64,000 bases of DNA from Tolypocladium sp. Sup5 PDA-1 (GCA_000750105.3 JPHH03000073.1:62001-126000); one strand, 5' to 3'; counted from the stretch's first letter, positions 1 to 11,145 are shown. The notes: generated by a model not told the origin, from the letters alone. A program made the numbers and translations.

Positions 1-1072
1 CAAGAGAAACTCGCGAGTTTACGTCGACGACGGAAAGCGCCGTGAAGAGGGCCAACAGAAGCCCATCGCAACACCATACCGCCCGCGGGACAACTCGCGC
101 GGCTCCATCAAGGACGACCTGCTGCAGCTGGCTCAGGAGATGGAAGAGGGACAGCGGAGCGGCACTCTGCCCAGAGAGGCACCCGCCCCATCCCGCTCGC
201 AGAGCATCATCGGTGGTGCGAGAGAAACCACAGCATTGGGGACATCTAGTAATTGGGTTGGCGACAAGACAGGTGAGCAGCCGACGCCTAGCCCTACGCT
301 GCCTTCAGCCCCGAAGGTGCCATTGACCATCCCTCTTCAGCGACGACAGCGGCCAATGTGTCCATCACGACACGGTCGGTTGAATATCCCGCTGCTCCGA
401 CGAGCGGGCGGCCCGCCAACTTTGGCGTGGTTGTGCCGGGCGTCTACCGGAGCAGCTATCCCAAGCCCGAAGACTATGGTTTTTTGCAAAGCTTGAAGCT
501 GAAGACGGTCATGTAAGACACTCCACCCACGATTCTGCCCCACTCTTCACCTGGGCGCAATGGCTAACCACATGCATGTCAACAGAACGTTGGTAAAGAG
601 GGAAGAGCTGGACCATGGGTTCGAGTCCTTTACCACGGGCAACGGCATCCGTCAGGTCATCTTCAACATGAAGGGCACCAAGAAGGAGGCCATCCCCGTG
701 GCCACCATGGCGTCCATCCTCGAGATTGTCCTGGATCGGCAGCATTACCCACTGCTTCTCCACTGCAATCACGGCAAGCACCGCACCGGCTGCGTCGTCG
801 CCGTCGTAAGGAAGCTGTCGGGATGGGCCCTCCACAACGTCTTGGACGAGTACAAGTCGTATGCCATGCCCAAGATCCGCGAATGCGACGTCGACTACAT
901 CAGCTCCTTCCAGTCATCGTCGCTTCAGAGTTTGACGTACGAGCCTGCACGTTTCAGCCCGGTGCAGGTTCGCACGTTTTTCCGGACGCTGCTCTTCTCG
1001 ACCTTTGTCATGGTCCTGTGGCTGGTTTCCGGGTCGCAGATGAGCGCGGCGCCGGACGAATTCGCGGTTTGA
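1..1072 (+). CDS. Siw14-type dual-specificity phosphatase (5' end outside window)
   Basis: Exons 2-272 (reading frame starts at base 2), 341-512 and 586-1072, with introns 273-340 (GTGAGC...TTCAG) and 513-585 (GTAAGA...CAACAG). Splicing joins a variable N-terminal part to the conserved block FGVVVPGVYRSSYPKPEDYG and then to TLVKREE, as in the plant-and-fungi atypical phosphatases (Siw14/Oca family). The catalytic P-loop HCNHGKHRTG gives the CX5R signature. Members act on inositol pyrophosphates and in stress signalling; the substrate here is inferred from the family. A hydrophobic segment near the C-terminus (about the last 30 residues, around LLFSTFVMVLWLV) suggests a tail anchor, which is not typical of yeast Siw14. 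The start codon lies upstream of the window. Confidence 0.88.
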
Positions 1073-2162
1073 CATTTCGACGAGCCTGTTCCCATGGCCA
1101 CGGACACTTTGACCTCATCCCGACTTGTATTGCGACAGGATATCGATACCCGACCACCACCACAACAAGCGCCAGCAGAAAAGTGCATTACGAGCAAAGC
1201 GAGGCAGATTTGGAGAAAGATATCACAAGACATAGATTTTGGTTGGATGGGGAGTCAAAAGAGACAGTACTATCCATTTGCGGTAGAGCAGCCCAACTGG
1301 CTGGGCCTTGGGCAGGAACCAGAGAAGACTTTTTGGTTTCTTGCATGGAATGGGGCCATGGGGGGGGCAACAATGGAGAGACGGCCCAAGATTGGGAGAT
1401 CAAGCGCTGAGACCATCTTGCGGCGACGGCGTTCTGGGAGGGAGAGCATACATCGAGTACGACTCGTGTCTTTGCAGCTCAGGCTAGCGAGGCCTGAGTG
1501 CAAGAGCTTTGTTTCCACTTTGTTTCCTGTTTCCTGTTTTCTTGTTTTCATGTTTCCTTGTTTCTTTTGTACAGTACTTATTACAGGGTAGGCCGAAACG
1601 AGTGTCCGCCTATTTTTGTTCGGAAGTTTAATATCAGCAGACTATGTGTGGCGCGTGTGGCTTGTACCGAGCGTCTACTGTGATTTACAAGTACCCGGTG
1701 TTTGGAGTGCCCCGCATCTCCGATAGCCTGCGTGCAGCATGTATTCGGTATTCAGCTAGGACTGGTGAATCATGAAATGATTCATAGTGGCTCACATCAA
1801 GTCAATACACTCTAACCGTCTTTGTAGCAGCGAGCGAGAAGAACAATTCTTAGGTCCAATAGGAATTCATGTGTAGCGGAGATGGAGCGTCCCGAATAGG
1901 CAATATGTGAGTCACAGACGTCGGTTCGGAGCACAGACTTTGACAGAGTACCTATCCGTATACGGATAGCTACCAGGGGGTATTCCGTCTGTTCTAGCTG
2001 TGAAAACAGGGATGTATATATATGTATCAAAGGTCCATCTCTAGTAATAGCTCACTCGCCTCCGTCAATCTCGCCTCACTCTCTCACTTACACTACCAAC
2101 AAAAGCACTAAACCGCCAAGATTCTAGAAATCGGAGCCACCCGCGACCAATTCCTGGCAACA
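1073..2162. other. Intergenic, no gene seen
   Basis: The stretch holds a pyrimidine-rich run (about 1508-1570) and short ORFs without family resemblance or splice-supported structure. The last 100 bases are probably the promoter and 5' UTR of the Rei1-like gene. Confidence 0.6.
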
Positions 2163-3196
2163 ATGGAAGACAAATCCCCCTCCTTCTGCAGGCTATGCAA
2201 TATAGCACTAGCCAGCCCAAATGTGTGGCGACAGCACGCAAAGACCGATTGGCAGTACGCCTCACGATTTGGTCAAAACGAGAGGGACAAGATACGAGAT
2301 GCTAACCCTTCCTTTGCAGTGTCTACAACCTTCGTATGCGAGTAGCAGAACCCGGGACCGTCGCATTACCGCCATCAGCGTCACCAAGTACCGAAAGAGC
2401 CGTGGATGCAGAGAGCAATACACATTTAGACGATGAATCCGACGACGGCGACACAGAGCTTTCCGCAGAGCCGGAATTTAATTCTGAACAATGTCTCTTC
2501 TGCGGCGCGGAGAATAGCACCTTTGATGACAACCTCGCGCACATGTCCAAGGCACACAGCCTCGCCATACCTTATCAAGACTATTTGACAGTCGATCTTG
2601 AGACGCTTGTCGGATACTTGCACCTGGTCATTTACGGATACGGCGAGTGCATTCTGTGCGCCGCGCGCCGCAGTACTGTTGAAGGTATTCAGCACCATAT
2701 GACGGCTAAAGGGCATTGCCGATTCAACGTCGCCTCGGATATTGCGGAATTCTACAAGATTCCTGCGCCAGGATACCATGCCGATGAGGAGTCGTTGCGA
2801 CTTCCATCGGGCAAGCTTCTTAGCCACCGTACACGAGCAACTGGACCAGCCGCGTCGAGAACAGCTCGCCAATCAGTGGAGCGACGCCTAGAACCTACGA
2901 CCTTGCCGTTAGCGACACCAACACATGAATCAGAGCTTCTTCCGACGCAAGACAATAATACTACAGCGGCATCACGTACCCAGCTGTCACGGCTTACCTG
3001 AGGCGACCAGCAAAGTCTTGCGCATCTGCCCGACCACGAAGTGCGATCACTGCTTGCAACCAGTGCCAGGCATATCGATCAATCAAGGCGGGAAGAGAAA
3101 CATGCACAACTCAAGCTCGAGAAAGCGGGAAATACTACGTTGACTGCGCACTTTAGGGCTGATACGTCTAAGCGGTTTAGAGGTCCTTGGGGTTAG
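2163..3196 (+). pseudogene. Rei1-like C2H2 zinc-finger protein with an in-frame TGA
   Basis: Exon 1 is 2163-2254, the intron 2255-2319 (branch GCTAAC), and exon 2 starts at 2320; the splice creates KTDWHVYNLRMRVA, the classic Rei1 junction. Three C2H2 fingers are visible: CRLC...H-x5-H near residue 9, CLFC...H-x4-H and CILC...H-x5-H. Rei1/Reh1 proteins are cytoplasmic 60S-biogenesis factors that recycle Arx1. The frame meets TGA at 2999-3001, yet the next 64 codons, to a TAG at 3194-3196, still read as the Rei1 C-terminal region (GDQQSLAHLPDHEVRSLLAT, then a charged segment rich in R, E and K). Translation to the first stop gives about 257 residues. One base change from an Arg or Gly codon explains the stop; readthrough or a sequencing error are alternatives. 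The protein is shorter than canonical Rei1, so it is probably a diverged paralogue. Confidence 0.72.
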
Positions 3197-3508
3197 GCCA
3201 CCATATACAAGGGATTTCGGGCTGTACAATAAGGGCTTTTTTGGGTAGCAAGCGTCCTGAATTGCGTTTACATACAATCTTGTTACAATACACATGCATA
3301 TCTATGAAGTAGGTGATTTGAAATGGCTGGTTAGATCTGCCAGGCTGCCAAAAAAGCCGTCTACAAAGTACAACATTATTTGTCTAACGAAAAAGCGGAC
3401 ACTCGTTTCGGTCTACCCTGTAATACGTGGGGAGCATATGGCCGCCATTGTGGGTGGGCGACTTCTGGTACTGGGTAGCGAAGACCGCTGTCTTCGAGCA
3501 TTATTATC
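3197..3508. other. Intergenic between convergent genes
   Basis: No coding signal seen; it contains the 3' ends of the Rei1-like gene and of the MFS transporter. Confidence 0.6.
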
Positions 3509-5443
3509 TTAGTGCGCGAACCGAAAGTCTAGCCGCTTGCTTCCCTGGTCGGTCGTGGTGGCCAGGTACTCGTCCTTTTGCTGTGAGGTCATGGCGTTCC
3601 AAACCCTCTCGCGGCTCCTGTTGCGCCAGATGTAGTAGCACTTGATGAGCACCGTGAAGAAGGCATTCCAAGCGATGATGCCGAGGATCAGCGTGTTTCC
3701 TCGGGTGTATAGGGGCGCGTCGTCTTGGCGGTAGATCTATAATAGAAGCAAGGAGCAGGTCCATTCATCAGTCACATTTGTCAAGCGTGGCAAGGACACG
3801 ACTTACATTCGACCCCATGATGCTGCTTCCCTGGACACACATGTTGTACACTGCGCTCCCGACGGTTCTCGTCTGCACGGATCCGGCGTTTCGAGACGTC
3901 AGGCTCACTACAGGAGTTTACCGCGTCAGTCCGTGAACCAAGAACAGCAGTTCCTTGAAAGGGGGCTGACCGAGGATAGAGTGCACGTAGGGATAGCCCA
4001 CAATCAAGACCGTCACGCCATACCGAACCCAGGCGTCCGCATCGACAGGCAGCGCGCGCAGGGCGAGGAACAGCGGGAACAGCCAGGCCGAGTAGAAGAG
4101 CGTGACGCCGAAGCGGTTGTCGATGCGCTCCGAGACGGGGGCCCAGAAGAGCAGCTGGGCGATGAAGAGGCCGTAGGCGGGTATGGTGAGCAGGTTGGTC
4201 TCAAAGGTGCTGAAGCCGAGGCCGCGCAGGTTGAGCGTCAGGTAGTTCATGATGGGGATGACGGGCAGCAGCAGCGTCAGGCCGAGCAGGTAGAGCGGCC
4301 AGAGGTCGTAGTCGGCGAGGGCCTGCCAGAGGAGCGGGAAGGTGAGGCCCTGGCGGTTGTGCATGCCGCCCTGTGAGATGAGGTGTCAGATGGATGATGG
4401 GTGATGCCCTCCCTTTTCTCCTGCGAGGTATGTGTACGTGAGGGGGGAGGGCCTTGCCTTGCTCGGGTCGTCCCGAAGGATGCGGTTCACCATGATGACC
4501 TCCTCCCGCTCGGTGAACCAGCCCTTCTCGCCGCGGAACCAGCTCGCCGTCTGCGTCGGGCTGGGCGGCAGGTAAAACCACGAGAGCACCCCTACCACCG
4601 CCGTCAGTCCCGCCTCGAGCACAAACAGCCACCGCCAGCCCTCCCAGCCGCCCACGCCGCGCATGTGCAATATCCCGTACGCCAGGAAGGCCGCCACCAC
4701 GGGCGTCGCGTTGTGCGCCGAGTAGAACCATCCCACGCGCACGGGCAGCTCTTTGCTGTCGTAAAAGTACGACAGGTACAGCACCGCGTCGGGCACGAAG
4801 CCGCCCTCGAGCACGCCGAGCAGCGCGCGCGTGGCGTAGAAGCCGGCCGCGCCGCGGATGGCGCACTGGCAGGCGGCGACGGCGCTCCAGAGCACCATCT
4901 GCACGGGGATCCAGACGTCCGGGCCGAGCTTCTTGGAGACGGCCTGCGAGGGCAGCTCGGCGACGAGAAAGGCGACGTAAAAGAGCGTCATGCCGGTGTT
5001 GTACTGGTCCGTCGTGAGGTGCAGGTCCGTGAGCATGTTATCCGTCAGGGCCTGGCTGATGTTGCCGCGGTCGAGCTGCAGGGCGAAGAACATGAGGCAG
5101 ACCCAGCCGCAGATGCGGTAGTCGAGCTGGCCCGTTCATCATTCAGTTAACACACTATTCGGTATACGCTGCTGGAAAAGTGGGCAGAGAGTTGGAGGAG
5201 AGGCACCTTTCGGACGAGCCGCTTCTCCTCCTTGTCCGTCCACTCGGCCGCCGGGTCGTAGCGATGCCGGCCCTCATACTCGCCAATGGGCTCGTACAGC
5301 CGCGTCGAACCACCGCCCGCAAACACCGTGTTCGCCGCAGACACAAGCGGCCGCTTCGGCGTACTGGATCCGGACGAGCAGGACGAAATGTCGGCGACCC
5401 GGTCTTGAGCGTCCTTGACACTCAAGCGTGACGGACTGGCCAT
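3509..5443 (-). CDS. MFS transporter, allantoate permease / anion:cation symporter family
   Basis: Five exons read on the minus strand: 5443-5207, 5126-4458, 4370-3971, 3907-3807 and 3736-3509, giving 544 aa with all phases consistent. The second intron (4371-4457) has a GC donor (AAG|GCAAGG) and a CAG acceptor; the junction restores the family motif RDDPSKGGMHNRQG. The N-terminus is hydrophilic (about 80 residues), followed by twelve predicted membrane segments and the signature LDRGNISQALTDNM in the first loop. The family (Dal5, Tna1, Liz1 types) imports small organic anions such as allantoate, nicotinate or pantothenate; the substrate cannot be told from sequence. The gene is convergent with the Rei1-like gene. 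Confidence 0.9.
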
Positions 5444-7089
5444 TGTACGGAGTACTATGGCATGAAGCAAAAAGAGGGGGGGATGGAAAGACGAGAAGAG
5501 GGAAGGACAAAGGTCATTTAAAGTAGCGGTGGGCGAGACACGGTGGTAGTCACCAGACGGGTGCTGTTCATGCAAGTGTTTCCCGAACCAGTTGAAGGAC
5601 TAGGCGCGGCCATGTAAGTGGTCACAATCCATCTCGCCGCATCGCTCGTCCGCCCAATTGCGCCTGCATCTCATCCTTGCACGGCGCCCGTATCTCGTTT
5701 CACTCCGCCGCTGATTGGCAAACGCCCGTTGCAGAAAATGCCAGTGCCGGGTGGTCGTTCAGGTGGTCGCCGCCAGCCCACCGAGGTCGCAACCGTTCAG
5801 CTGGGCATATGCTGCGTGGCGTGGGCGATCACGTCAACGGGCGGAAGCGGGGGGGGGGGCAGCTCACGCGGGTCCTGCAGGGCCGGTCTAGACCGCTTGG
5901 GGGCGTTGTTCGTGTTACCTGATGGAGGATATGTGACGATGTTTGCGTATCAATATGACCTTGGCAGACTGGCAGTGGTAAACCGGCTCCGAATACGGAG
6001 TGCGGACCGTTAGCTGAACGGAACTGTCTTACTACTCGCGCATATGACAATAGTTCCTTGGCGATCAACAGTCTTTGCATATCTTGCCCGTTTATTATCT
6101 GTACATGTACGTTGTTGCGCGCTTTTATTACATATCAAAAGGCGCTCTGAATATTCCCTAATGCCCTCAGACCGTATTAACAGAGTGTATCCCAACCTCG
6201 AGTCCCTTCAATGTTCTGTCCCTTGTGGAGAACATCATATGCCTGGTCACTCAGATTTGAGCAAGGAGAAGGGGGGGGAAGGGAGCTAGCACCTGCATTT
6301 CTCGCTCAAATCGTTGAAGCTTGGTAGATGCTACATGTGAAGCTCCGCTTGAAGTCAGCCTGCGCACAAAGGTAGAAGGCGGATAATAGTCATCTCAGGC
6401 GCGAAGTGGGGGTTCTGTCTCACTTTGTCTCAGCAAGCACAGCAACTCCCACAAAAGTTTCAAAGTAAGTTATCATACACTAAGAGAAGGGGAAGCAAAG
6501 AGTGAAGGGAAGTCCAAGGTCCCCAGGCCCGCATTTCCCAACGTCGATCTCACAGTGGCATCTGATCATCTCGCAATCCCAAGCCGTCGCGACGTACCGA
6601 GAACAGCGGTCGCATCAATGTGCCAGGATCCGAGGTGCCTGGAAACTGGAGATTTCAAGCCGGCCAGGGGGCAGTTTCTACCATACCTTTATACACGCAA
6701 GTTCCACCTTGTCTTCTATCGCGCCCGACATAATCGCGGGGGGGTTTACTACATCAGTGACCGAGGGGAGCGGCCGCAACCAGGCCCAAGGCTGTATTTT
6801 GATGGGACGGTAGGACGCCGAGGCAACAGGTCGTGGAACTCCAGCCATTTGAGGGGGTTCGAAGAAGGTCTCTGGCTGCAGCGGATTTGCGAGATTTGGC
6901 AACACCACGGGTATACGTATGTGTCAGCGTGTCTTCTATCTCTAACTCACTACCGTCCGCGTTTTACATACACATAGTAATTCGACTGTATGGCGAAAAA
7001 TTACATGGGATTACATGCACTATATTTCCGTGCGCGGGGGAAGGGGCGCGGTTTTTAAGAGGCACTTACAAAGTGATCTAGGTGACAAG
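5444..7089. other. Gene-poor interval upstream of the MFS transporter
   Basis: Only short ORFs without recognisable domains or splice-supported extension are seen. The 5444-5700 part probably contains the promoter of the minus-strand transporter. Poly-G runs occur at about 5850-5858 and 6271-6278. Confidence 0.5.
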
Positions 7090-7530
7090 GTGTACTTTGT
7101 ATTTCCACTTCCGGGTCCCCGTAGGCCCAGGGTAAATCCGGACTTATGCTTAACTTGAGTAAGGCACATATTGCTATAAACAAGGCATATCTATGTAGCA
7201 GATAAGGAATTAGTTCCCTTATCTTAAGGGGTTATATTTACTTAGGTTATATTTTCGCTCACGCCGAGATGAGCCCTTACTTGGCTATTAAGAGGGGGGG
7301 ATCGTTTGATTCGTCATATTCATCAACAGGATTGGCTAAGGCGGTAGTAAAGAAGGTAAAAGAAGAAAATAACGGTGCTGTACCTTATTTTAAAGATACA
7401 GAACTATTATCGAGGATTAGGTATGATAGTCTATGCTTAAGGAAAAAGAAGAAGAGAAAATATAGAGGACTATCTACAGCTAAGGGTTTATATAGATACC
7501 ATGACCGGCCATCGTGGCTAGCTAAATAAC
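7090..7530. other. AT-rich island with a short Lys-rich ORF (7269-7529, +)
   Basis: Base composition falls clearly below the flanks. An 86-codon ORF on the plus strand is rich in Lys, Ser and Tyr with a KKKKRK run and has no family I recognise. A short hairpin with arms AGATAAGG / CCTTATCT lies around 7200-7226. The island could be a decayed mobile-element remnant; no transposase motif can be read. Confidence 0.35.
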
Positions 7531-7533
7531 CCA

Positions 7534-7684
7534 TACCCGTTGGTTTAACTTAGCGGAGACTAATGTAGTGTTTCAGAGCGCGGAGTCTTCCTACTCCATA
7601 CCTACTCCGTTCCTAGGTCGAACCAACGGGTACGTATTAATATACGGATACGCATACTCTGAAACACTAAGTTGGACTCCGCTA
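7534..7684. repeat. Nested inverted repeat, possible MITE remnant
   Basis: Three perfect arm pairs are visible: 7534-7545 with 7621-7632 (12 bp), 7566-7578 with 7657-7669 (13 bp), and 7551-7558 with 7677-7684 (8 bp). The last two are nested and could form one long hairpin, while the first pair crosses them. The layout suggests a rearranged or partly duplicated palindromic element rather than a simple terminal inverted repeat. No target-site duplication was identified with certainty. Confidence 0.5.
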
Positions 7685-7770
7685 GGTCCCACGAACCGTG
7701 GGGGCGCTATACGCCTGACCATCCCCCCCACGTACCCGTAGACCCGACCTCGAGCGGCTGAGATGCAGGC

Positions 7771-8379
7771 ATGCAGGCTCTAGTTGATCTCAACAGAGCA
7801 GAGAAGAAGTATACGCAAGATTTCTGTTCTGGATTTCATTCCCTCTTTCGGGCGTTCTATTTAATGGGTGAGGAGTTGGCCGACATCGAATCCTTTGACG
7901 ACAAAGAGGCCAAGGACCATCGCGAAATGACAATGAAGAGACTCAGACTCCTTTGGGATGAACGAGCAAAGAGACCTTTCCTCCAACATCAAAGTGACGG
8001 AAAGCTATACCTTGTCGTGGCATTTCTTTCGAAGCTTGAGTGTGAGGAGCGCAGCGGATATCTGGGCAAAGCGCTCGCTTCGGGGGTGGACGTGAACACA
8101 AAATGGCCACGATCGCGATTCACTCCGCTGCGCCTTGCGGCTCAGGAAGGGGACCAGGAGGCTGTGGGGTACCTCTTGGATCACGGGGCTAGCAAAACGG
8201 AGCAGGACCTGCACAGACGCACACCCGTGAGTTGCGCGGAAACCGCAGGCTATCACACCACCACGACCACGACCACGACCACGACCACACTGTTTCATCC
8301 AAGTGAGGTATGCGGGCAGTGCTCCATCCAGTACAGTCAACATTTACAACAGGCAAACCGCTGCCTAAAGTCGGCATGA
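7771..8379 (+). CDS. Ankyrin-repeat ORF with poly-Thr tail, possibly a fragment
   Basis: A 202-codon single ORF. Residues about 104-150 carry ankyrin-like sequence (GVDVNTKWPRSRFTPLRLAA, then YLLDHGAS). The N-terminal 100 residues are helical and unrecognised. After the TPVSCAETAGYH segment the frame enters a (CCACGA)n tract coding a run of eleven Thr, then ends in 35 residues without ankyrin character. A good donor-like GTGAGT lies at 8227-8232, so a different 3' structure is possible. It may be the surviving part of a larger ankyrin protein. Confidence 0.4.
   Translation: MQALVDLNRAEKKYTQDFCSGFHSLFRAFYLMGEELADIESFDDKEAKDHREMTMKRLRLLWDERAKRPFLQHQSDGKLYLVVAFLSKLECEERSGYLGKALASGVDVNTKWPRSRFTPLRLAAQEGDQEAVGYLLDHGASKTEQDLHRRTPVSCAETAGYHTTTTTTTTTTTLFHPSEVCGQCSIQYSQHLQQANRCLKSA
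8255..8289. repeat. Hexanucleotide microsatellite (CCACGA)n
   Basis: Several tandem copies of the six-base unit lie inside the ankyrin ORF and keep its frame, encoding Thr-Thr per unit. Confidence 0.8.
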
Positions 8380-8842
8380 GTTCCGCGGTCATGGCGGTGG
8401 TGCTGCTGGACATGTGACGATATTGTGCACAAAGCTACTAGTGTTACGGAGTAGTCTGGGAACAAATGGGAATGACCTGCAGGATACGTGTATATATATG
8501 TAGAGTTGTTTCAGCTACTGTGTTAACCTTAAGTATAAACCTCAGTCTGTGAGATATCACGGACCAAGGCCGGGGCCATGTCAGCTCGTTGTCCGGCCGT
8601 GCCCTGGCACATGATTCATGAGTGGAAGTCTAACATGGTTGAGAGCTCCACCCAAAATCCGGGGAATCAAATAGCGCAGAGCACTGCGAGTGCTGAAAGA
8701 AACATATAATGGACACTCTTCATCCGTTCTTGCATTCTCGACTCGTACTCGGCACACCCAGAAGTCTGCCTCCAACCAAAGCAGCCACAGCATTCCGTCA
8801 AACTCTCACTCTTGAGTCTCGCCTCTCAAGCTTATTTTCATC
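8380..8842. other. Intergenic, promoter side of the small secreted protein
   Basis: No coding signal; short AT-rich patches (for example TATATATATG near 8491-8500). The last 60 bases are pyrimidine-rich, as in a 5' UTR. Confidence 0.5.
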
Positions 8843-9244
8843 ATGAAGGTATGCTCGATGTAGAGAACCCGTGTAGATGACTCGGTACCTGACGCATCTC
8901 AGGCAACGATTTACGGACTCCTGCTCGCTGTGAGCGCTGCGAGCGCCCTTGCAGCCCCGGTGGCCCCAAACCAAGACGGAGTGGAAACACGGGGCAAGTC
9001 CCCACCCCCCACTAGTTATATCTCGTCCGCCAGGGATTTGGATGTGTATACTTGTTCCCGGCCGCCCGAAGCGAAGCCGGGGTGGAAACATGGGCCAGGA
9101 AAATCGCGGGATGGTACCATTGTGGGCCGCATAAGTAAACTGAGGAGGCTTTTTGTAGGCCGGTACCAGGCGAAGTGCAACGACCGGGGGTACATTCAAT
9201 TGGCTTACGACGTTCTGTGCGCTTTCGGTTGCGGGTGTGCGTAG
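8843..9244 (+). CDS. Small secreted cysteine-containing protein
   Basis: Exon 1 is only ATG AAG (8843-8848), followed by a 54-nt intron (8849-8902, GTATGC...CTCAG), then exon 2 8903-9244; the product is 115 aa. The N-terminus MKATIYGLLLAVSAASALA is a textbook signal peptide with a likely cleavage before APVAPNQDG. The mature part of about 96 residues is basic, has five cysteines, three of them clustered at the extreme C-terminus (LCAFGCGCA), and a Pro-rich start. No family is recognised. Size, secretion signal and location in a gene-poor accessory stretch fit an effector-like or antimicrobial secreted protein, which is inference only. Confidence 0.68.
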
Positions 9245-11145
9245 TGATACGGAGACGTTCACAGACACGGCTTGAGTGTTGAAGGCACGGCAGTCAGGCC
9301 GCAAGACACTAAGAAGCATGGTGGTGCTACCGAGGAATGAGTATAGGCCAATTTTAAACTTCACATGTAAAAATAGAAACCCATAAAAGATGGAGCGATT
9401 CTAGGGACTCTGGCTATACGTAGACATAAAAGGGGACATCTGTGGCCGCTAGAACTAATGGACCCTTATCCATACCTAGTCTTGGCAATCAAGTTCTTGG
9501 TTCTCCTCCCATTTTTGAGGGTGGCCTTTGTTGCCTCTTCTCGAACTTTGTACCTTTAAATTATGTGAAAGACTTGTCACTTTGCTTGGGCAGACCCTGC
9601 CTTTGCTCTTACTTGGCGTTCTGTTGCTCTCGGCTCTTGGTGCCTCAGCAAAGCAGTACAATGTTTTGCAATATCCTGTGATGAAATAGCTCCCGTTACA
9701 TGTATTCAAGTATGGTTCTGAATGGCCACCAGGGTCGTGTGAGCATCGCCCTTCACACCAAAGTATCTACGCGTAGCCATGAGATGTGGCAGAAGCGGGC
9801 CTCGTAGTCATGCTAGATCCAATCGTGCCAACACCACTCGCCACGGCACAGCCTCTACATGATGAATGTCAGTACAGGCACAGATTACCTTCCGTAAACG
9901 AGGCTTACAGTGAGCAAAGTGGTTTGAACATGCTGGAAATCCAGCGAGAGCTTCATCGGACATCTGCTCAACATCAACATATGCCGCGGAGGGCCTTCCT
10001 ACCCTGATTTCGGTTTCGCAAGAAACTGCTCTTCCTGCTGCATCGATGCTTGTAAACTCTGCTTTTTTGTTGTGAAACTTGCGAATTGCACAAGCACATG
10101 GAGAAGGAATGGATGATGGCGGAGGTGGCTTCGTGCCAGCACAGAGGCGTCACAAAGCTGCGGCTATCTCGGTACCAAACTCTTTCCCTCGTTTAGATAG
10201 AAAGTAGGTACGAAGTACGTACGGACTACAAGCTATTGCTGTCCATGTCCCACAGCGGCATGGCCCATGCACTACGACCAACCGGGAACGTGGCGGCAAA
10301 ACCTTCGGCTCTTGGTGATAGGCCTAGTCCGTACCTCTAATCGTGAGCTAACATAATGACTGTATCCCAGTCGTTGTCGGCACTTGCCCGACGTCACAAA
10401 ATTCGCGCGGGTAGTCCTTCCGTGCCGCTCATGCAGCTTGTTCTGGCTTTACTTTTACTGAGCTGAGGGCAGGGTTTTTCGGTCTGGACCTCGCCGGGAA
10501 CTTTTCACTGTGGCTGAGTCCGCATCCGGCAACGGCTCGACGAACGCCGTCGTTACCAGATTGGCTGGCCTCGAAAAGTAGTGGAACAAAGATGCCGACG
10601 AGCCATTTCCTGCAATATTGGGCAGTTTAATTTTTTTGGGCCAAACGGGAAGCGAATCCTGCCTACGCGTGGGACTTTGTCGAATACGTCACAGACATGT
10701 GAATACTTTTGCTTAACACCAAAAGGCTGTATATAAGCCAACCCTCGCCAGTTGGCCAGCTGCTTGCTTCAGCGACTGCCACCGTATCGTGCACTCGAAT
10801 CCCAGATCAATCTACACTTGTTTTGTGCCTGAACGCCTACTCATGTTCGTTTCTGTCTCGCCGTCCAAGCTCCCCGCTGCAAGTGCATCAGCAACACTGG
10901 CGGCCCGTTTCAACACGTGTGTCTTCCCACCTGCGGGAGAGGTTTGGCCACCATAAGGACATTCATGGTGCTATACCCTTGAATTGCGACGCAATTGAAT
11001 GGAGAACTATTCATTGTCGACTCGAAGGCAGTTTACGCGATTAGCGGAAGGGTAACAGGCTCCTTGGTGTAGAGTAAGCTGTACGAGCAAGAAACTGACG
11101 GGGCCTCGTAGACATCCCTGAGTTCACGCATTCCAAGTTCACGAA
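9245..11145. other. Intergenic, no gene seen; Fet4-like promoter at the right end
   Basis: Short ORFs on both strands lack recognisable domains. A TATA-like element is listed separately. 10740-11145 is likely the 5' leader of the permease gene. Confidence 0.5.
10730..10737 (+). promoter_or_regulatory. TATA-like box upstream of the Fet4-like gene
   Basis: TATATAAG lies about 410 bases before the ATG, and is followed by a pyrimidine-rich leader with no better upstream start in frame. Confidence 0.35.

Noticed and set aside
2976..3010. A 35-nt intron that could remove the TGA in the Rei1-like gene
   Set aside because: Too short for a fungal spliceosomal intron, and its removal would leave the downstream conserved sequence out of frame.
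5618..6013. 131-codon plus ORF
   Set aside because: Gly/Arg/Ser-rich, no domain, and overlapped by several other ORFs of equal quality.
8255..8289. CRISPR-like short repeat
   Set aside because: Perfect six-base tandem units without spacers in a eukaryotic genome; a simple microsatellite.
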